A stretch of DNA of 64,000 nucleotides from Atopobium sp. BS2 (GCF_000565075.1 NZ_JDFG01000012.1:62001-126000); one strand, 5' to 3'; shown: positions 17,895 through 26,815, numbered from the stretch's first letter. Program-made: numbers and translations. The notes: generated from the letters alone by a model not told the origin.

Positions 17895-18575
17895 TTAAAC
17901 AGCTGTACGGCTCTTTCTTTTTACAACAATATCTTCAATTTGCTGAACGATTTCTTTGATATACGTCTTGCCTTGAGGCGTGAGCTCAACCATAGTTACT
18001 CTTCTTGAAAGAGCATCGTCATGTTTGCGCTGTACCAGGCCACTTTCTGCCAAAGCAGTAAGAGACATAGAAACCGTTGGCTGCAAAAGACCAAGTGCGT
18101 CAACAATCTCTGTAATTGAAAGAGCGTCTTTAGGAGAATCTAGAATTGCAAGAAGGACCATATCTGCTGCCCTGCAATACAGAGCTCCCATAGCGTCAAC
18201 ATACATGACAATACGCTCAAACGAAGTACGTGAAAGCGCCTGGCCGGGTGCAATACGAGCACAGGTAAGCTTGGACAGCTCCTCAACTGCTTCTACACCC
18301 TTTTCTGTGATGATACACACTACGTTGCGTCGATCAATGGCGCCTTCATCTCTCTTGATGAAACCAAGCCTTGCCAGGTGCGAGGTACGATGAGTAATCG
18401 TAGGACGAAGAGCACTCTGATACTCGGCAATTTCTGAAGTCTTAACAGGAGCACCCTTCACATTGAGGCGACACAAAATAGCAAACTCTTCAAACGTGAG
18501 TCGTCTGTTAGCAGGCACCACTCTTCTAACCAAGTTGTAAGACCTGCGAATGGACATGTACTCGCGAAGTTCCAT
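17895..18575 (-). CDS. Regulator with two MarR-type winged-helix domains in tandem
   Basis: 226 aa from the ATG at 18575 after GGAGG; the usual MarR protein is about 145 aa. Two winged-helix modules follow each other: residues about 20-95 (recognition helix region SALRPTITHRTSHLARLGF, wing RDEGAIDRRNVVCIITEKG) and about 140-210 (LLQPTVSMSLTALAESGLV, wing RKHDDALSRRVTMVELTPQG). The two wings have the same pattern, so the protein appears to be an internal duplication that could act as a one-chain pseudo-dimer (inference). It is a cytosolic DNA-binding protein. It is isolated; no target is evident nearby. Confidence 0.85.
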   Translation of the reverse strand: MELREYMSIRRSYNLVRRVVPANRRLTFEEFAILCRLNVKGAPVKTSEIAEYQSALRPTITHRTSHLARLGFIKRDEGAIDRRNVVCIITEKGVEAVEELSKLTCARIAPGQALSRTSFERIVMYVDAMGALYCRAADMVLLAILDSPKDALSITEIVDALGLLQPTVSMSLTALAESGLVQRKHDDALSRRVTMVELTPQGKTYIKEIVQQIEDIVVKRKSRTAV

Positions 18576-18841
18576 AGAGACCTCCACTCTTATGCCCGAA
18601 CCATTTACTATTTGCTCGCATAATGAGTATACCCCTAAAAAACACGTGTTAACGTGGGGACAAAACAATAGTTAGTCAAAAATATGTTAGAAAATGGTGC
18701 TTATATGACATCAAAATAGGCTTTTATATGCTGAAATATAAAATTTAAGTAATAAATATTAATTTTATTATCTCTTTTATACATTAAAAAATTTTTTACA
18801 TAACGGAGAAATATGTAAATTATCTGGAGAAATTCACTAAA

Positions 18842-18876
18842 GATACCGTGCAGGTATTCAATACTTGCACGGTATC
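18842..18876 (-). terminator. Probable terminator of argS
   Basis: Perfect 11-bp stem GATACCGTGCA/TGCACGGTATC with inner GTATT/AATAC pairing. On the minus strand only TTTAGT follows, so the U-tract is weak. The 18576-18841 stretch before it is AT-rich and holds no gene I can support. Confidence 0.6.
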
Positions 18877-18904
18877 ATGACAAAACAACATAGTTAGCTA
18901 TCGT

Positions 18905-20749
18905 TTACATTGCCTCAGGAGCAGAAACACCAATCAGATCAAGAGCAATTGCAAGTACACGACGAGTTGCATCACACGCAGCAAGACGAGCCTTCGAAAG
19001 CTCTGCGTCCAGTGGGCGTCCTTCAGAAGGAAGTACCTGGCAAACGGTATAGAATGCGTGGAACTGACCAGCAAGCTCTTCAATGTAGTGCGTAATGCGG
19101 AATGGTGCCCTATCGCGAGCACAACCCTCAACAAGACCTGGGAACTCAAAGAGTTTACGAGCAAGAGCCTGCTCGGCGTCTTCAGAGAGCAGCCCAAGAT
19201 CAACCTCAGAGCCAATAGCCTTATCTGCAACAGCGTCCATACCAAGTGCCTTTGCCTCATCAAGGTCAACGCCAGCAGCGCGGCGCAAAATAGAGCAAAT
19301 ACGAGCGTGAGCATACTGAACGTAATACACAGGATTAGAGCTGTCCTGACGCTTTACCTGCTCAATGTCAAAGTCAATCATCTGGTTGGAAGACTTTGAA
19401 ACAAGGGTGTAGCGCGTTGCATCAACACCAACCTCAGCGAGAAGCTCATCAAAGTGGATACCAGTTCCTTTACGCTTAGACATTCTGACGGCAACACCGT
19501 TTCTGAGCAGGTTAACCAGCTGGCCAAGCAAAACCTCAAACTGAGTTGGGTAACCAAGAGCTGTTGCAGCAGAGCGAACACGCTGAATATAGCCGTGATG
19601 ATCTGCTCCCCAAATATCAATAACGTGGTCAACACGCTGGAACTTGTTCCAGTGGTACGCAACGTCGGAAGCAAAATAGGTATACTCGCCATTTGTCTTG
19701 ATAAGTACACGGTCCTTATCGTCACCAAAATCAGTGGAACGGAAGAACAGCGCGCCCTCGTCAGAACGGTACAGATAGCCAAGCTTATCCAGAGCATCAA
19801 GTGCGCGGTCAACAGCGTCTTTACCCTGGTCATCCTTGACATACAAAGAACGCTCGGAGAACCAAACGTCAAAGTCAGCGCGGGCGTTGTGGCAGGTATT
19901 TTTGATGGACTCAAGCATCATCTTATAGCCGCGCTCGCGGAACTCTGTCATGCGCTCATCTTCAGATTTATCTGCCCAGGCCTCTCCGTCATTTTTGAGG
20001 AAGAAAAGTCCCAGGTCAACAATGTAATCTCCAGCGTATGCGTTGCCGCCAAGAGAGTTAATGAACTCGTCAGTAAACGGATGCTTCTCTGGATGAGCAT
20101 CGTCTTCATCTGCAACGTAAGCATTGCGATCTTCTGCAAGCACCTGAGCAGCCGACTCCGCATCAATGCCGCGCTTCTGCATAATGTCAATAAGCTGCAG
20201 GTAGCGCTTGGAAATAGAGTGACCAAAGACATCCATCTGAGAGCCATGATCGTTGACGTAGTACTCGCGCTCAACCTCATAGCCTGCGAAGGCAAGAATG
20301 CGGCTTAGAGAATCTCCAAGCGCCGCCCAACGGCCATGACCAATGTGCAGAGGACCAACAGGGTTTGCAGAAACGTACTCTACCTGAACTTTCTGGCCAG
20401 CGCCAAAGGTAGAACGACCAAAATCGGCGCCCTGCTCACGAACGGTGTTAAAAATCTCATTGCCCGCAGCGGTAGACAGATAGAAGTTTACAAAGCCAGG
20501 ACCTGCAACTTCGACACGCTCAATTTGAGGGTCTGTAGCAATATGAGCCACAAGAGCTGCGGCAATATCGCGAGGAGCCTTATGTGCCAGCTTTGCAGAA
20601 CGCATTGCAACCGTAGAAGACCAGTCTCCATTTGATGAGTCCTGTGGGCGCTCAAGTCCCACATCATCAATCTGGAATTCAGGCAACTCACCCGCAGCCT
20701 GGGCATCTGCCAAGGCTTGACGTACAAGTTCCTCGATCTTCTCGCGCAT
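18905..20749 (-). CDS. argS: Arginyl-tRNA synthetase
   Basis: 614 aa class Ia synthetase. The HIGH motif is PVGPLHIGHGRWA and the KMSKS equivalent is VRMSKRKGT. The N-terminal additional domain (Add1) precedes the catalytic core, and the C-terminal helical anticodon-binding domain ends TRRVLAIALDLIGVSAPEAM. It charges tRNA-Arg in the cytosol. The gap to pncB is 68 bp with no T-box. Likely its own transcript or coupled to pncB. Confidence 0.97.
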   Translation of the reverse strand: MREKIEELVRQALADAQAAGELPEFQIDDVGLERPQDSSNGDWSSTVAMRSAKLAHKAPRDIAAALVAHIATDPQIERVEVAGPGFVNFYLSTAAGNEIFNTVREQGADFGRSTFGAGQKVQVEYVSANPVGPLHIGHGRWAALGDSLSRILAFAGYEVEREYYVNDHGSQMDVFGHSISKRYLQLIDIMQKRGIDAESAAQVLAEDRNAYVADEDDAHPEKHPFTDEFINSLGGNAYAGDYIVDLGLFFLKNDGEAWADKSEDERMTEFRERGYKMMLESIKNTCHNARADFDVWFSERSLYVKDDQGKDAVDRALDALDKLGYLYRSDEGALFFRSTDFGDDKDRVLIKTNGEYTYFASDVAYHWNKFQRVDHVIDIWGADHHGYIQRVRSAATALGYPTQFEVLLGQLVNLLRNGVAVRMSKRKGTGIHFDELLAEVGVDATRYTLVSKSSNQMIDFDIEQVKRQDSSNPVYYVQYAHARICSILRRAAGVDLDEAKALGMDAVADKAIGSEVDLGLLSEDAEQALARKLFEFPGLVEGCARDRAPFRITHYIEELAGQFHAFYTVCQVLPSEGRPLDAELSKARLAACDATRRVLAIALDLIGVSAPEAM

Positions 20750-20817
20750 GGTTCTCCTTTAAATTCAGCGCACGTGTGCAGCGCAATTACATAGTTGGTT
20801 GTGTAGCTTCTAGAGAA

Positions 20818-22314
20818 CTACTCAGTTTCCTCGGAAGATTTTACCTGATGTTGAGCAGCAAGTTCATGACGCAAATTGGCCAGGCCACGCTCGAGACCCA
20901 CAGGATAAATCTGAGGATTCAAGAAACGCGTATACGCTGCGTCCAGGCGCATGAGTGCCGCGTGACAACGGTCGCGAGCAACCTCAATAGACTCGCTCTC
21001 CCCTACACGCTTGCCGCCTTCTACCAGCCTTACCATCAGCTCGCGAGAAGTTCCTTCAAGCTTGTGAGTTGAATACGGGTCAATAATGTCGACAACAGTT
21101 GCCTTAGACTCTGGACTCTTGGTTACCAGGTAATCTGGGTCAAAAATCATGTCGCCTGCAGGACAGCCGTTTGCATCATAGAAGCGGCGAATGTGCTGAA
21201 TGCCTGGGACGGTACGCTTGTAGGCCATCTCGGACAGCTTGATAACAGGAGTCCAAGGCTCAGCAGCAGACTGACGACGAGCGGTCAGCTTGTAGACACC
21301 GCCAAGTGAAGGCTGAGGATCGCAGGTGGCAAGCTTGGTGCCAACACCAAAGGCGTCAATAGGTGCTCCCTGAGCAAAGAGAGACTGGATGGTGTACTCG
21401 TCAAGATCATTTGAAACAGAAATCTTGATGTAAGGAAGGCCTGCCTCGTCAAAAGCCTTGCGAGCTTCCTTAGAAAGGCGCGCAAGGTCTCCGGAGTCAA
21501 TACGAACAGCACTCAAGCGCTCGCCGCGCTCTTCCATCTCCTTTGCCACAATAATGGCGTTCTTGATGCCTTCGTGAACATCATAGGTATCAAGCAGAAG
21601 TGAGCAGTTAGTTGGGCTAGATTTTGCAAACGCCCTAAAGGCATCAAGCTCAGTATCAAACGACATTACCCAAGAGTGTGCGTGGGTACCAAAAACAGGA
21701 ATGCCGTAAATTTTGCCAGCAAGAACATTTGAAGTGCTTGAAGCACCTGCAATATAGGAAGCGCGAGCAACTGCCAAGCCACCATCTGGACCTTGCGCAC
21801 GACGCAGGCCAAAGTCAGAGACGGGATTGCCCTGAGCAGCCTTGATAACGCGAGCACACTTAGTTGCGGCCAAAGTCTGGAAGTTGACCAAGTTTAGCAG
21901 GGCGGTCTCAATGAGCTGGCAGTCAACAATGGAGCCCTCTACGCGGACCATAGGCTCACGTGGGAAAACAAGCTCTCCCTCGGGGATTGCATCAATGGTT
22001 ACATTGAGCTTGTGGTTGCGCAAAAACTCAAGGAACGCTGGCTTAAAGAGACGGCCGCCACCAGGAGAGTTAATGCTTGCCAGGTAGTCAATATCGTCGT
22101 CTTCAAAGATAAAGTTTTCAACTAAGTCAGCAATTTGACCAGTTCCACAAGAAATGGCAAAGCCGCCATTAAAGGGATTCTCGCGGAAGAATGCGGTAAA
22201 GCATGCCTCTGCATCAACAAGACCGGCTTCCCAATAACCTTGAGCCATCGTGAGCTCATACAAGTCTGTATTAAGGCTAACGTCTGAGGGTTTGGTACGA
22301 TCAGTGAGTGACAT
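20818..22314 (-). CDS. pncB: Nicotinate phosphoribosyltransferase
   Basis: 498 aa, the long bacterial type. It converts nicotinate, PRPP and ATP to nicotinate mononucleotide in NAD salvage. The N-terminal TDLYELTMAQGYW, the segment GLRRAQGPDGGLAVARASYI and DSGDLARLSKEARK are family hallmarks; the last contains the PRPP-binding DSGD. Upstream of it are a small coiled-coil gene and a radical SAM gene on the same strand, with a 60-bp gap. Confidence 0.95.
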   Translation of the reverse strand: MSLTDRTKPSDVSLNTDLYELTMAQGYWEAGLVDAEACFTAFFRENPFNGGFAISCGTGQIADLVENFIFEDDDIDYLASINSPGGGRLFKPAFLEFLRNHKLNVTIDAIPEGELVFPREPMVRVEGSIVDCQLIETALLNLVNFQTLAATKCARVIKAAQGNPVSDFGLRRAQGPDGGLAVARASYIAGASSTSNVLAGKIYGIPVFGTHAHSWVMSFDTELDAFRAFAKSSPTNCSLLLDTYDVHEGIKNAIIVAKEMEERGERLSAVRIDSGDLARLSKEARKAFDEAGLPYIKISVSNDLDEYTIQSLFAQGAPIDAFGVGTKLATCDPQPSLGGVYKLTARRQSAAEPWTPVIKLSEMAYKRTVPGIQHIRRFYDANGCPAGDMIFDPDYLVTKSPESKATVVDIIDPYSTHKLEGTSRELMVRLVEGGKRVGESESIEVARDRCHAALMRLDAAYTRFLNPQIYPVGLERGLANLRHELAAQHQVKSSEETE

Positions 22315-22374
22315 AGTTGCTCTTTTCGATTGGTCAAAAACTGACGGTGAGACGATATATCTAGAGTAGCAGTC

Positions 22375-22827
22375 CTACAAAATAAATTGGCTTACAACAA
22401 AGATAACTGCGAGAATTACCACAGTTCCAATAACAATTTTTTGCCCCAAAGGCATTTTGATGTCTTCGTCGTCCTCATCTGGCTCCATAAGGGCGCGACC
22501 TTTTGCGCGCTGCTCCTGAATGCGACGAATTTGCTCGGCCTCCTGCTGAGCTGCCTGACGTGCAGCACGCTGCTGATCTGCAACAAGCTGAGCATCTTCA
22601 GCGGCAGCTGCCTCTGCTTGCGCTTGCGCTTCTACTTGGGCTGCACGGGTCTTCTCGGCACGAAGCGTCTCAAGCTCAGCGCGCTCTTTCTCTGCGCGAA
22701 GAGCCTCGAGCTCCCTGCGCTCTTTCTCTGCGCGGAGCGCTTCCAGCTCGGCGCGCTCCGCGTCCGTGAGCGCAGCCGCCTGTGGCGCTGGGGTGGTTTG
22801 GAGCTCTTCGGGTTTCTCGACAGACAT
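22375..22827 (-). CDS. Small coiled-coil protein with C-terminal membrane anchor
   Basis: 150 aa, family not recognised. Residues about 22-65 repeat an 11-12-residue unit of the type AELEALRAEKER four times; the next 40 residues (AQAQAEAAAAEDAQLVADQ) continue a coiled coil rich in Ala, Gln and Glu. The last 22 residues (IVIGTVVILAVIFVVSQFIL) are one membrane span, so the protein is probably tail-anchored with the coil in the cytosol. Repeat number may vary between strains. It starts 2 bp after the stop of the radical SAM gene, so the two are probably co-transcribed. Confidence 0.75.
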   Translation of the reverse strand: MSVEKPEELQTTPAPQAAALTDAERAELEALRAEKERRELEALRAEKERAELETLRAEKTRAAQVEAQAQAEAAAAEDAQLVADQQRAARQAAQQEAEQIRRIQEQRAKGRALMEPDEDDEDIKMPLGQKIVIGTVVILAVIFVVSQFIL

Positions 22828-22829
22828 GG

Positions 22830-23858
22830 TTACTCCTCAGTTAGTGTGTCGGAGGTGCTTGTGGTGGCGTCGTTGGCGGCATCTCCGTGTGCCATGCGAA
22901 GCTTGAGCGCGGGACCCTCAACGCCTGTTGCGTCAAAGGCTGGCACAAAACTCTCGGAGACGGTTCCACCCTCCTGCCACCACAGATTTTCAAAGCCCAG
23001 GTCATCCGCATGACAGAGCACCAACTCGTACTCCTCATCAGAAAGCGTTCCAGAAAGCGGACCGCCAGCCGTGCGCATGCGCTCGTTGGGCGTGTACTGA
23101 TTCATGATTGATACGTCTACATCATTATGACAAAGATTCCAGACGCGGTTGAGTACCTCGCAGGAATCGTCCGCGTGCGTGGGCATGACCAGGTGGCGCA
23201 CAATGATGCCCTGCATCATGCGACCGTCGTCATCCAGCTTGCGACCGCCACGACTCATCACTGAGTCATGCATAACCTCAAGTGCCGCCATGGACATCTC
23301 TGGATAATCTGCTGCGTACGAGAGCTCTTTTGCCAGCGTGGGGTTTGCGTACTTGACGTCTGTCAGCCAGATATCAATGACACTCGAAACTTTCTGTACC
23401 ACCTCTGGCAACTCATATCCCGAGGTATTGCACACTATTGGGAGCGTCAATCCTGCCTCTTTTGCCAGCGTCACTGCTTCAATTATGTGTGGCGAGAAGT
23501 GCAAAGGAGTGACAAGGTTAATGTTGAGTGCACCCTGAGCTTCAAGCTCAAGCATCATCTGGGCAAGGCGTTCAGTTGTGACTGGCTTGCCAAAACCCTC
23601 TTGCGAGATTTGATGGTTCTGACAGAACACGCATCTGAGCGGGCAACCTGTGAAGAAAATTGCGCCTGATCCGGCCTCGCCCGAGATGGGAGGCTCCTCC
23701 CAAAAGTGCAGCGCTGAACGAGCCACACGAATGGTGCTTGAAGCTCCACAAAGGCCCGCTTTACCAGCGTTTCTTTGAGCATGGCAACGCCTTGGGCAGA
23801 GTTCACAGACGTCGTAGGCAGAAAACGTAAGGGCATGAGGTGATGGTGCACTACCCAA
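22830..23858 (-). CDS. PflX-like radical SAM protein
   Basis: 342 aa. FFTGCPLRCVFCQNHQIS carries the CxxxCxxC cluster motif for the SAM-binding [4Fe-4S]. An extra Cys pair pattern CELCPRRCHAQRNAGKAGLCG near the N-terminus is typical of the PflX/COG1313 group, distantly related to pyruvate-formate-lyase activating enzymes, of unknown substrate. About 30 residues at the C-terminus are Thr/Ser-rich and unconserved-looking. The start is uncertain, and the GGGTTTCTCGCC word lies across it (23859-23870). Confidence 0.85.
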   Translation of the reverse strand: MGSAPSPHALTFSAYDVCELCPRRCHAQRNAGKAGLCGASSTIRVARSALHFWEEPPISGEAGSGAIFFTGCPLRCVFCQNHQISQEGFGKPVTTERLAQMMLELEAQGALNINLVTPLHFSPHIIEAVTLAKEAGLTLPIVCNTSGYELPEVVQKVSSVIDIWLTDVKYANPTLAKELSYAADYPEMSMAALEVMHDSVMSRGGRKLDDDGRMMQGIIVRHLVMPTHADDSCEVLNRVWNLCHNDVDVSIMNQYTPNERMRTAGGPLSGTLSDEEYELVLCHADDLGFENLWWQEGGTVSESFVPAFDATGVEGPALKLRMAHGDAANDATTSTSDTLTEE

Positions 23859-23939
23859 GGGTTTCTCGCCTCCCGTCGTATCTGCCCAGGCAGATGGTGG
23901 TATAAAAAACGCGCAGGGTCTCTGCGCGCGTCAAAGTCA

Positions 23940-24015
23940 TGGTGGAGATAAAGGGATTCGAACCCTCGGCCTCTGCCTTGCGAAGGCAGCGCTCTCCCAA
24001 CTGAGCTATATCCCC
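23940..24015 (-). tRNA. tRNA-Ala (anticodon CGC)
   Basis: Cloverleaf on the minus strand: acceptor GGGGATA pairs with TATCTCC giving the G3-U70 identity pair of alanine tRNA, anticodon loop TTCGCAA (anticodon CGC), T-arm GGTTCGAATCC, CCA encoded. It reads GCG. Confidence 0.93.
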
Positions 24016-24172
24016 GTTGCGGTACTTATTGTGGCAATCAGGGGCAGGTATGTCAATGATTATGCGGGCGGAATGAGCGGCTGTAGGCTTGCGAGGAGGC
24101 TCGTGGCGTTTCCGCAGACCATCGCAACTCTTCCGCGAGCCGTCAGAGCTTTAACACAGGCTACCGAGGCAG

Positions 24173-24340
24173 AAAAATATCCTTCCCCGCAGTCATCTAT
24201 GAACCCACCTTCATAAGGTGGGCGCCGCACTCGGGCGTTCCAGCTTCCTTAACAACGAAGGATGCCTGTACTGAACACGAGATTAGGCTCCCTGAAAAAA
24301 CTTGTCGGTTCACCCAGTTTAGACCGCGGGAGAAGGACAA
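24173..24340 (-). ncRNA. ssrS: Probable 6S RNA
   Basis: About 168 nt on the minus strand with the 6S layout. A long closing stem pairs 24322-24338 with 24179-24194 (CCTTC, CCCGC, GTC tracts; one bulge and one G-U). A terminal stem-loop has GTTCAG/CTGGAAC and CCTTC/GGAAG. Between them is a wide unpaired bubble that holds a small hairpin CCCACCTT-ATG-AAGGTGGG on its 3' side, as in many 6S RNAs. The 3' stem runs into TATTTTT. TATAGT (24351-24346) would serve as -10. 6S RNA binds the sigma-A holoenzyme. The call rests on fold and size, not on a covariance search. The rest of this intergenic stretch (24016-24172) contains a GGCTCG/CGAGCC hairpin and nothing else recognised. Confidence 0.65.
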
Positions 24341-24460
24341 TTCTTACTATAAAGAGATTATAAAAAGATTAAAGTCTTGACTTGTTTTTTAATGAGCAGC
24401 ACAATTAAATGGTATGGATTTTAGCAGTTAAATACTGTTTTTTATTGGAGGGTATACGGC

Positions 24461-25681
24461 TTGAACCTCTGGGTAACCATGTTTTGTGTTTTCCTCTCGG
24501 CTGGTCTTGGTTCAGCTCTGATTACCCCTGCCGTTCGTCAACTGGCTTGGAAGCTTGGAGTTGTCGATAAACCCTCTGCTCGTCGAGTCAATAAAAAGCC
24601 TATTCCTCGCATGGGCGGCGTTGCAATTTTCTTTGGGTTAGCCGTTGCTATGCTGGTGCGTTATGGCGTTGAAGCAATCCTTGGACATGCCGAGATTACG
24701 CTTTCTTCTCGCTATTACCTGAACGTTAATTTTTGGGTTGTTGGCGCAGCCTTTGCGGTAATTTTCTTGACCGGATTGCTTGACGACATTTTTTCTCTCA
24801 AGCCTATTCAGAAACTCGCTGGTCAGGTAATTGCAGCAAGCATCGCGGCTGCAAGCGGTCTGATTATCGGTAACGTTGTTGATCCGTTTTCCGCGTACGG
24901 CTTTGTGGATCTTGGATGGCTCGCCTATCCAGCAACTGTCATTTACCTGGTTGCTTACGCCAACATCATTAACCTTATCGACGGCCTTGACGGACTTTCT
25001 TCAGGTATTACCTGCATTGCCTCTACCACTATGTTTGTGCTTTCTATCTGGGCGGGTCGCTTTGACGCAGCTCTTTTAAGTGCAGCAATCGCAGGCACCA
25101 CACTGGGATTCTTAGTTCACAACTCCTATCCTGCAACAATCTTCATGGGCGATTCTGGTTCGCTAACCTTGGGATTTGCTCTGGGAACAATTTCGCTTTT
25201 GTCTGTCACTCGTTGGGCGGGACTCACAACCATCATTGTTCCTCTCGTCGTTGCAGGTATTCCAATCATCGATACCTTCTCCGCAATTGTTCGCCGTACC
25301 CGCGCACACGTCAGTTTTGCTACTGCCGACCGCGGACACATACATCACCGCTTAATGGCTCACGGTTATAATCAGCGCCAAGCGGTACTTTTGATGTACG
25401 GTTGGACTGCCCTTCTGTGCGTTGGCTCGCTCATTATGACGCAGGTCAATACGCTGCCTCGTATTGCAATTTTTGTCATGCTACTTACTATGTCTGCTTT
25501 CTTTGCAAAGTACCTGCACCTCTTTGAGCCTGTTCTGCTTCACCATACTGATCCAAAGACTGGTGAAGATGAACTCATTACCCCTAAAGATCCAGGCTTC
25601 GATGAAGAGATTAAGCAGCTCCACGAAGAAGAACACGAGCACATCGAAGAACTCATTCACAGAGACCACAAGAGCGAATAA
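24461..25681 (+). CDS. WecA/TagO-like undecaprenyl-phosphate sugar-1-phosphate transferase
   Basis: 406 aa, polytopic (about eleven membrane spans), starting at TTG 9 bp after GGAGG. It transfers a HexNAc-1-phosphate from UDP-sugar to undecaprenyl phosphate on the inner face of the membrane, starting a cell-wall glycopolymer. Active-site motifs are visible: LLDDIFSLK (the DD pair), NIINLIDGLDGLSSG, NSYPATIFMGDSGSL and the HIHHRL histidines. A 45-residue acidic tail rich in His/Glu follows the last span. It is divergent from the 6S RNA and has no companion glycosyltransferase genes here. Confidence 0.92.
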   Translation: MNLWVTMFCVFLSAGLGSALITPAVRQLAWKLGVVDKPSARRVNKKPIPRMGGVAIFFGLAVAMLVRYGVEAILGHAEITLSSRYYLNVNFWVVGAAFAVIFLTGLLDDIFSLKPIQKLAGQVIAASIAAASGLIIGNVVDPFSAYGFVDLGWLAYPATVIYLVAYANIINLIDGLDGLSSGITCIASTTMFVLSIWAGRFDAALLSAAIAGTTLGFLVHNSYPATIFMGDSGSLTLGFALGTISLLSVTRWAGLTTIIVPLVVAGIPIIDTFSAIVRRTRAHVSFATADRGHIHHRLMAHGYNQRQAVLLMYGWTALLCVGSLIMTQVNTLPRIAIFVMLLTMSAFFAKYLHLFEPVLLHHTDPKTGEDELITPKDPGFDEEIKQLHEEEHEHIEELIHRDHKSE

Positions 25682-25790
25682 GCTGGAAACGGATGCTCGC
25701 AAGCCAACTTTCCGTGAGCTCGTGGTTCCGTTCACGGCTGCAATTGCGACTGCACGGGTTTCTCGCCAAGTGCGCCAACAACCAGCTCAC

Positions 25791-26066
25791 GCGCCTAAAA
25801 AGTGCAAAGAATCTGTATTTGAGGTACAGATTCTTTAACAAAATCAGGCAAATCCACAGTTTCTTTTGCATTTTTAGGCAAAATTTACAGATTCTTTGAC
25901 GAAATCAGGCACGTGAAAGATAGGAGCTTCGGCCCTGAATTTTTGAGCCTGAAAGCTGCATCATGTCTGAGTGAATTTACTCAGACATGGCGAGAAAACC
26001 CGGCAAATAGCTCAGATATGGTGAGCTTTTCCGGCAAATCGTTCAGACATGGCGAGAAAATCAGGC
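25791..26066. repeat. Dispersed structured repeat, copy 2
   Basis: Homologous to 8396-8668 in the same orientation. CAGATTCTTT-type units occur at 25827, 25857 and 25888 (period 30-31), and TCAGA(C/T)ATGG units at 25981, 26012 and 26043 (period 31). Hairpins: AAAGAATCTGT/ACAGATTCTTT at the left, and CATGTCTGAGT/ACTCAGACATG at 25962-25989. GGCGAGAA occurs twice. The copies are clearly diverged, so this is not a recent duplication. Both copies are preceded by a GGGTTTCTCGC word (8333 and 25756). The remaining intergenic DNA (25682-25790, 26067-26130) shows nothing else. Confidence 0.8.
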
Positions 26067-26130
26067 GCGTCGTGACCTCAACTGTGCGCGCCGTGACCTC
26101 GACCGGTCGTGCTCCCAGCGAAATTCTCGC

Positions 26131-26169
26131 CAAAAGAAAACCCCGCACATCCAAAAGGACATACGGGGT
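26131..26169 (-). terminator. Terminator of infC-rpmI-rplT
   Basis: A 13-bp stem including three G-U pairs (ACCCCGTATGTCC/GGATGTGCGGGGT) with a TTTT loop, then TTTTCTTTT on the minus strand, 44 bp after the rplT stop. Confidence 0.85.
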
Positions 26170-26212
26170 CTAGCTATCTAGCTGTAATGAAATTGCTCAG
26201 TGCAAACCGAAG

Positions 26213-26572
26213 TTACTCAGCAAGTGCCTTCTTAGCAATCTCTGCAAGATCTGCGAAGCCCTGCTCGTCAGAGTAAGCAATCTCTGCGAGAACCTTGCGG
26301 TCAAGCTCAACACCAGCGAGCTTGAGGCCGTGCATGAACTTGCTGTAAGAAAGGTCGTTGATGCGTGCTGCAGCGTTGATACGCTGAATCCACAGTGCGC
26401 GGAAATCACGCTTCTTGTTACGACGGTCACGGTAAGCATACTGACCAGAATGCTGTGCCTGCTCCTTCATACCACGGAAGGTACGAGAGGAAGTTCCGTA
26501 ATAACCCTTTGTGCGCTCGACGAGCGTCTGACGCTTCTTGCGACCAGCAACTGCGCGCTTAACTCTTGCCAT
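26213..26572 (-). CDS. rplT: Ribosomal protein L20
   Basis: 119 aa, standard length. The N-terminus [26 protein letters not shown] and [23 protein letters not shown] are classic L20. It binds 23S rRNA early in 50S assembly and represses its own operon in several bacteria by binding the leader. Last gene of the operon, 41 bp after rpmI. Confidence 0.98.
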   Translation of the reverse strand: MARVKRAVAGRKKRQTLVERTKGYYGTSSRTFRGMKEQAQHSGQYAYRDRRNKKRDFRALWIQRINAAARINDLSYSKFMHGLKLAGVELDRKVLAEIAYSDEQGFADLAEIAKKALAE

Positions 26573-26613
26573 ATCTAATCACTCCTTGTTATTTGATCTG
26601 GTGGGTGGCGCGC

Positions 26614-26814
26614 TTAGTTCTTAGCGCCCATACGCTGAGAAACTACTGCTGCATCGCCAGCGGAAAGAACAGCTTCTTTACGGAAGCCACGGATACGCTT
26701 CTGGGACTTCTTGGTAAGAATGTGGCTCTTAAAAGCCTTAGCACGCATAATCTTGCCAGTACCGGTGCGGCGGAAACGCTTAGCCGAACCCTTGTGCGTC
26801 TTCATCTTAGGCAT
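26614..26814 (-). CDS. rpmI: Ribosomal protein L35
   Basis: 66 aa beginning [20 protein letters not shown], the usual L35 start; a longer in-frame reading begins inside infC and is rejected. The start lies 1 bp from the infC stop, with GGAGGAG (in the 3' end of infC) as Shine-Dalgarno. It is a basic 50S protein, stable only on the ribosome. Confidence 0.97.
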   Translation of the reverse strand: MPKMKTHKGSAKRFRRTGTGKIMRAKAFKSHILTKKSQKRIRGFRKEAVLSAGDAAVVSQRMGAKN

Positions 26815-26815
26815 A

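Noticed and set aside
19454-20308. 284-codon open frame opposite argS
   Set aside because: Antisense to the conserved catalytic core of ArgS; composition atypical (Ile/Cys/Val-rich) and no supporting start signal.
20750-20817. T-box leader before argS
   Set aside because: Only 68 bp and no GGTGG-NACCGCG-type T-box sequence. None was seen before gltX or thrC either.
24031-24216. 61-codon frame between tRNA-Ala and wecA
   Set aside because: It runs into the 6S RNA candidate on the other strand, has no Shine-Dalgarno and no homology-like feature.
25827-26066. CRISPR-like periodicity in the repeat
   Set aside because: Units of 30-31 bp follow each other directly with no unique spacers, and no cas genes are nearby.
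25913-26173. 86-codon frame in repeat copy 2
   Set aside because: Same reason; it extends through the rplT terminator.
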